Shown here piece after piece: positions 13,763-15,062 of a DNA stretch of 15,062 nucleotides. The position numbers were made by a program, and so were the translations under genes. Source of the DNA: an uncultured Burkholderiales bacterium (GTDB lineage Bacteria > Pseudomonadota > Gammaproteobacteria > Burkholderiales > Burkholderiaceae_C); assembly GCA_903856875.1 (NCBI GenBank), contig CAIODE010000182.1, positions 1-15,062 on the forward strand, read 5' to 3'. Position 1 is the first letter of the stretch. Every line of letters begins with the position of its first letter. A model generated the notes under the pieces. It saw nothing but the letters and a program-made list of their open reading frames with translations. It was not told the origin of the DNA and made no database searches.

Positions 13763-15062
13763 CGCGCAACTCGCGCCGCAATATTTTGCCCACTGCGGTT
13801 TTGGGCAACTCTTTTTTGAACTCAATGACCTTAGGCTGCTTGTAACCTGTCATGTTGGCTTTGCAATATTCACGCACCGCCATCTCAGTGAGGGTTGGGT
13901 CTTTTTTCACGATCACCAACTTGACAGCTTCGCCTGTTTTTTCGTCGGGCACTCCTACCGCGGCACACTCCAAAACACCCGGGCACAAAGACACGGTTTC
14001 TTCCACATCGTTGGGGTAGACATTGAAGCCACTGACCAAGATCATGTCTTTCTTGCGATCGACAATTTTGAAAAATCCATGTCCATCTCGAATGCCAATG
14101 TCACCCGATTTGAAATAGCCATCAGGGGTCATGCTGCGCGCAGTTTCGTCGGGACGCTGCCAATAACCCGCCATCACTTGGGGGCCTTTGATGGCAATTT
14201 CTCCAGGCTGGCCTAACTCGGTTACTTCATGGCCTTCATCGTCTAACAGTTTCATGAACGTGCCGGGCAAGGGCACACCAATGTTGCCTGTGAACTGTGT
14301 GCTGGTGGTGGGGTTGCAACTGGCAGAAGGACTGGTTTCAGACAAGCCATAGCCTTCGCAAATAGGGCAACCCGTTTTTTCCAACCACAATGCCGCCACC
14401 GCGCTGGTAACCGCCATGCCGCCGCCCACTGACACCTTGAGATTTTTCCAATTGACTGTGTCAAAGTCTGGGTGATTGGCCAAACCATTGAACAAGGTAT
14501 TGACCGCAGGAAAACTGTGGAAAGTGTGTGTCGACAATTCTTTCAGAACCGCGGGCAAATCGCGCGGGTTGGGGATCAAAATATTTTTGCCGCCCGTGCG
14601 CATGCCGAGCATCATGTTGACCGTAAAAGCAAAGATGTGATACAGCGGCAAAGCACACACCGAAGTGGGCTGCTCGTTGGCTGGCACCCGCTTCATGACA
14701 GGCTGGTTCCAAGCTTCTGATTGCAACAAGTTGGCAATGACGTTGCGGTGCAAGAGCATGGCCCCTTTGGACACACCGGTGGTACCACCGGTGTATTGAA
14801 GGACGGCAATGTCATCGCTTCTGACCACCGGCTTGACAAACGGGCCACGCTCTCCGCGACTCAAGGCTTGATTGAATTTGACGGCGCCTGGCAAGTCAAA
14901 GTCTGGCACCAGGCTCTTTACATTGCGAACCACAAAGTTCACCAAGGCCCCTTTGGGCATGCTGAGCATGTCGCCCATGGCGCACAGCACCACGTGCTTG
15001 ATTTGAGTTTCTGCGATGCACTTTTGCAAGGTGATTGCAAAGTTCTCAATGATCACAATGGC
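13749..15062 (-). CDS. fadD: Long-chain fatty acid--CoA ligase, N-terminus cut by window edge
   Basis: The frame is open to the right edge and shows 437 codons before the stop. Compared with about 560 residues in FadD, roughly the first 120 are missing. The enzyme activates fatty acids to acyl-CoA through an acyl-adenylate at the inner face of the membrane. The AMP-binding P-loop YTGGTTGVSKGAM is at visible residues 90-102. PLYHIFAFTVNMML, GYGLSETSPSASCNP and YFKSGDIGIRDGHGFFKIVDR (motif with the ATP-binding Asp) follow. The linker is DRKKDMILVSGFNVYPNDVE. The catalytic Lys near the C-terminus sits in LPKTAVGKILRREL. These are standard for FadD-type ligases. It overlaps mtnN by 14 bases at its end. 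Chain-length preference cannot be read from the sequence, so the fadD symbol is by family likeness. Confidence 0.92.
   Translation of the reverse strand, partial: AIVIIENFAITLQKCIAETQIKHVVLCAMGDMLSMPKGALVNFVVRNVKSLVPDFDLPGAVKFNQALSRGERGPFVKPVVRSDDIAVLQYTGGTTGVSKGAMLLHRNVIANLLQSEAWNQPVMKRVPANEQPTSVCALPLYHIFAFTVNMMLGMRTGGKNILIPNPRDLPAVLKELSTHTFHSFPAVNTLFNGLANHPDFDTVNWKNLKVSVGGGMAVTSAVAALWLEKTGCPICEGYGLSETSPSASCNPTTSTQFTGNIGVPLPGTFMKLLDDEGHEVTELGQPGEIAIKGPQVMAGYWQRPDETARSMTPDGYFKSGDIGIRDGHGFFKIVDRKKDMILVSGFNVYPNDVEETVSLCPGVLECAAVGVPDEKTGEAVKLVIVKKDPTLTEMAVREYCKANMTGYKQPKVIEFKKELPKTAVGKILRRELRDAPK

Noticed and set aside
13763..13825. Longer mtnN start giving 262 residues
   Set aside because: The extra 21 residues lie within the acyl-CoA synthetase frame and do not resemble the family; the ATG at 13762 gives the normal length.

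Overview
This window looks like core chromosome of a betaproteobacterium of the order Burkholderiales, most likely family Comamonadaceae. The basis is protein character and gene order, read by eye: fur divergent from bamE, then dapB, an ExbB/ExbD-type pair, leuS, lptE and holA; and hpf, ptsN and an HPr kinase together. Genus cannot be fixed without a search. Base composition looks even throughout. I see no insertion sequence, phage gene, tRNA, rRNA or CRISPR array. Coding density is very high, and the longest stretch without a confident gene is 196 bases.

Layout. (1) 1-6746, all minus strand: a long probable operon read right to left, bamE (outer-membrane assembly lipoprotein), dapB (lysine/diaminopimelate synthesis), ExbB/TolQ-like and ExbD/TolR-like proton-channel proteins, leuS, lptE (LPS-insertion lipoprotein) and holA (DNA polymerase III delta, cut by the left edge). 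Several members serve the envelope. (2) 6834-7256: fur, divergent from bamE across a short shared promoter region. (3) 7278-9147, minus strand: hpf (ribosome hibernation), an intrinsic terminator, ptsN (EIIA-Ntr) and hprK (HPr kinase/phosphorylase), which are regulatory parts of an incomplete PTS. (4) 9337-10563 (minus): an MFS transporter of the drug:H+ antiporter type. It is divergent by 38 bases from (5) 10602-11861 (plus): a patatin-like phospholipase. (6) 12058-13044 (plus): corA (Mg2+/Co2+ channel), preceded by the most structured non-coding stretch of the window. (7) 13037-15062 (minus): a long-chain acyl-CoA synthetase (cut by the right edge) overlapping mtnN (MTA/SAH nucleosidase). 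mtnN runs tail to tail into corA.

Most of the window is ordinary housekeeping DNA. The best candidate for something undescribed is the corA leader (about 11885-12057). It holds two abutting 4-bp hairpins, a long imperfect rod with a 16-bp basal stem, a 24-codon open frame that starts just inside the rod and runs through its 3' arm, and a GC hairpin next to the corA ribosome-binding site. This resembles the logic of leader-controlled Mg2+ transporter genes, but I do not recognise the sequence as a known RNA family. A second, weaker candidate is a hairpin followed by a U-run in the hpf leader.
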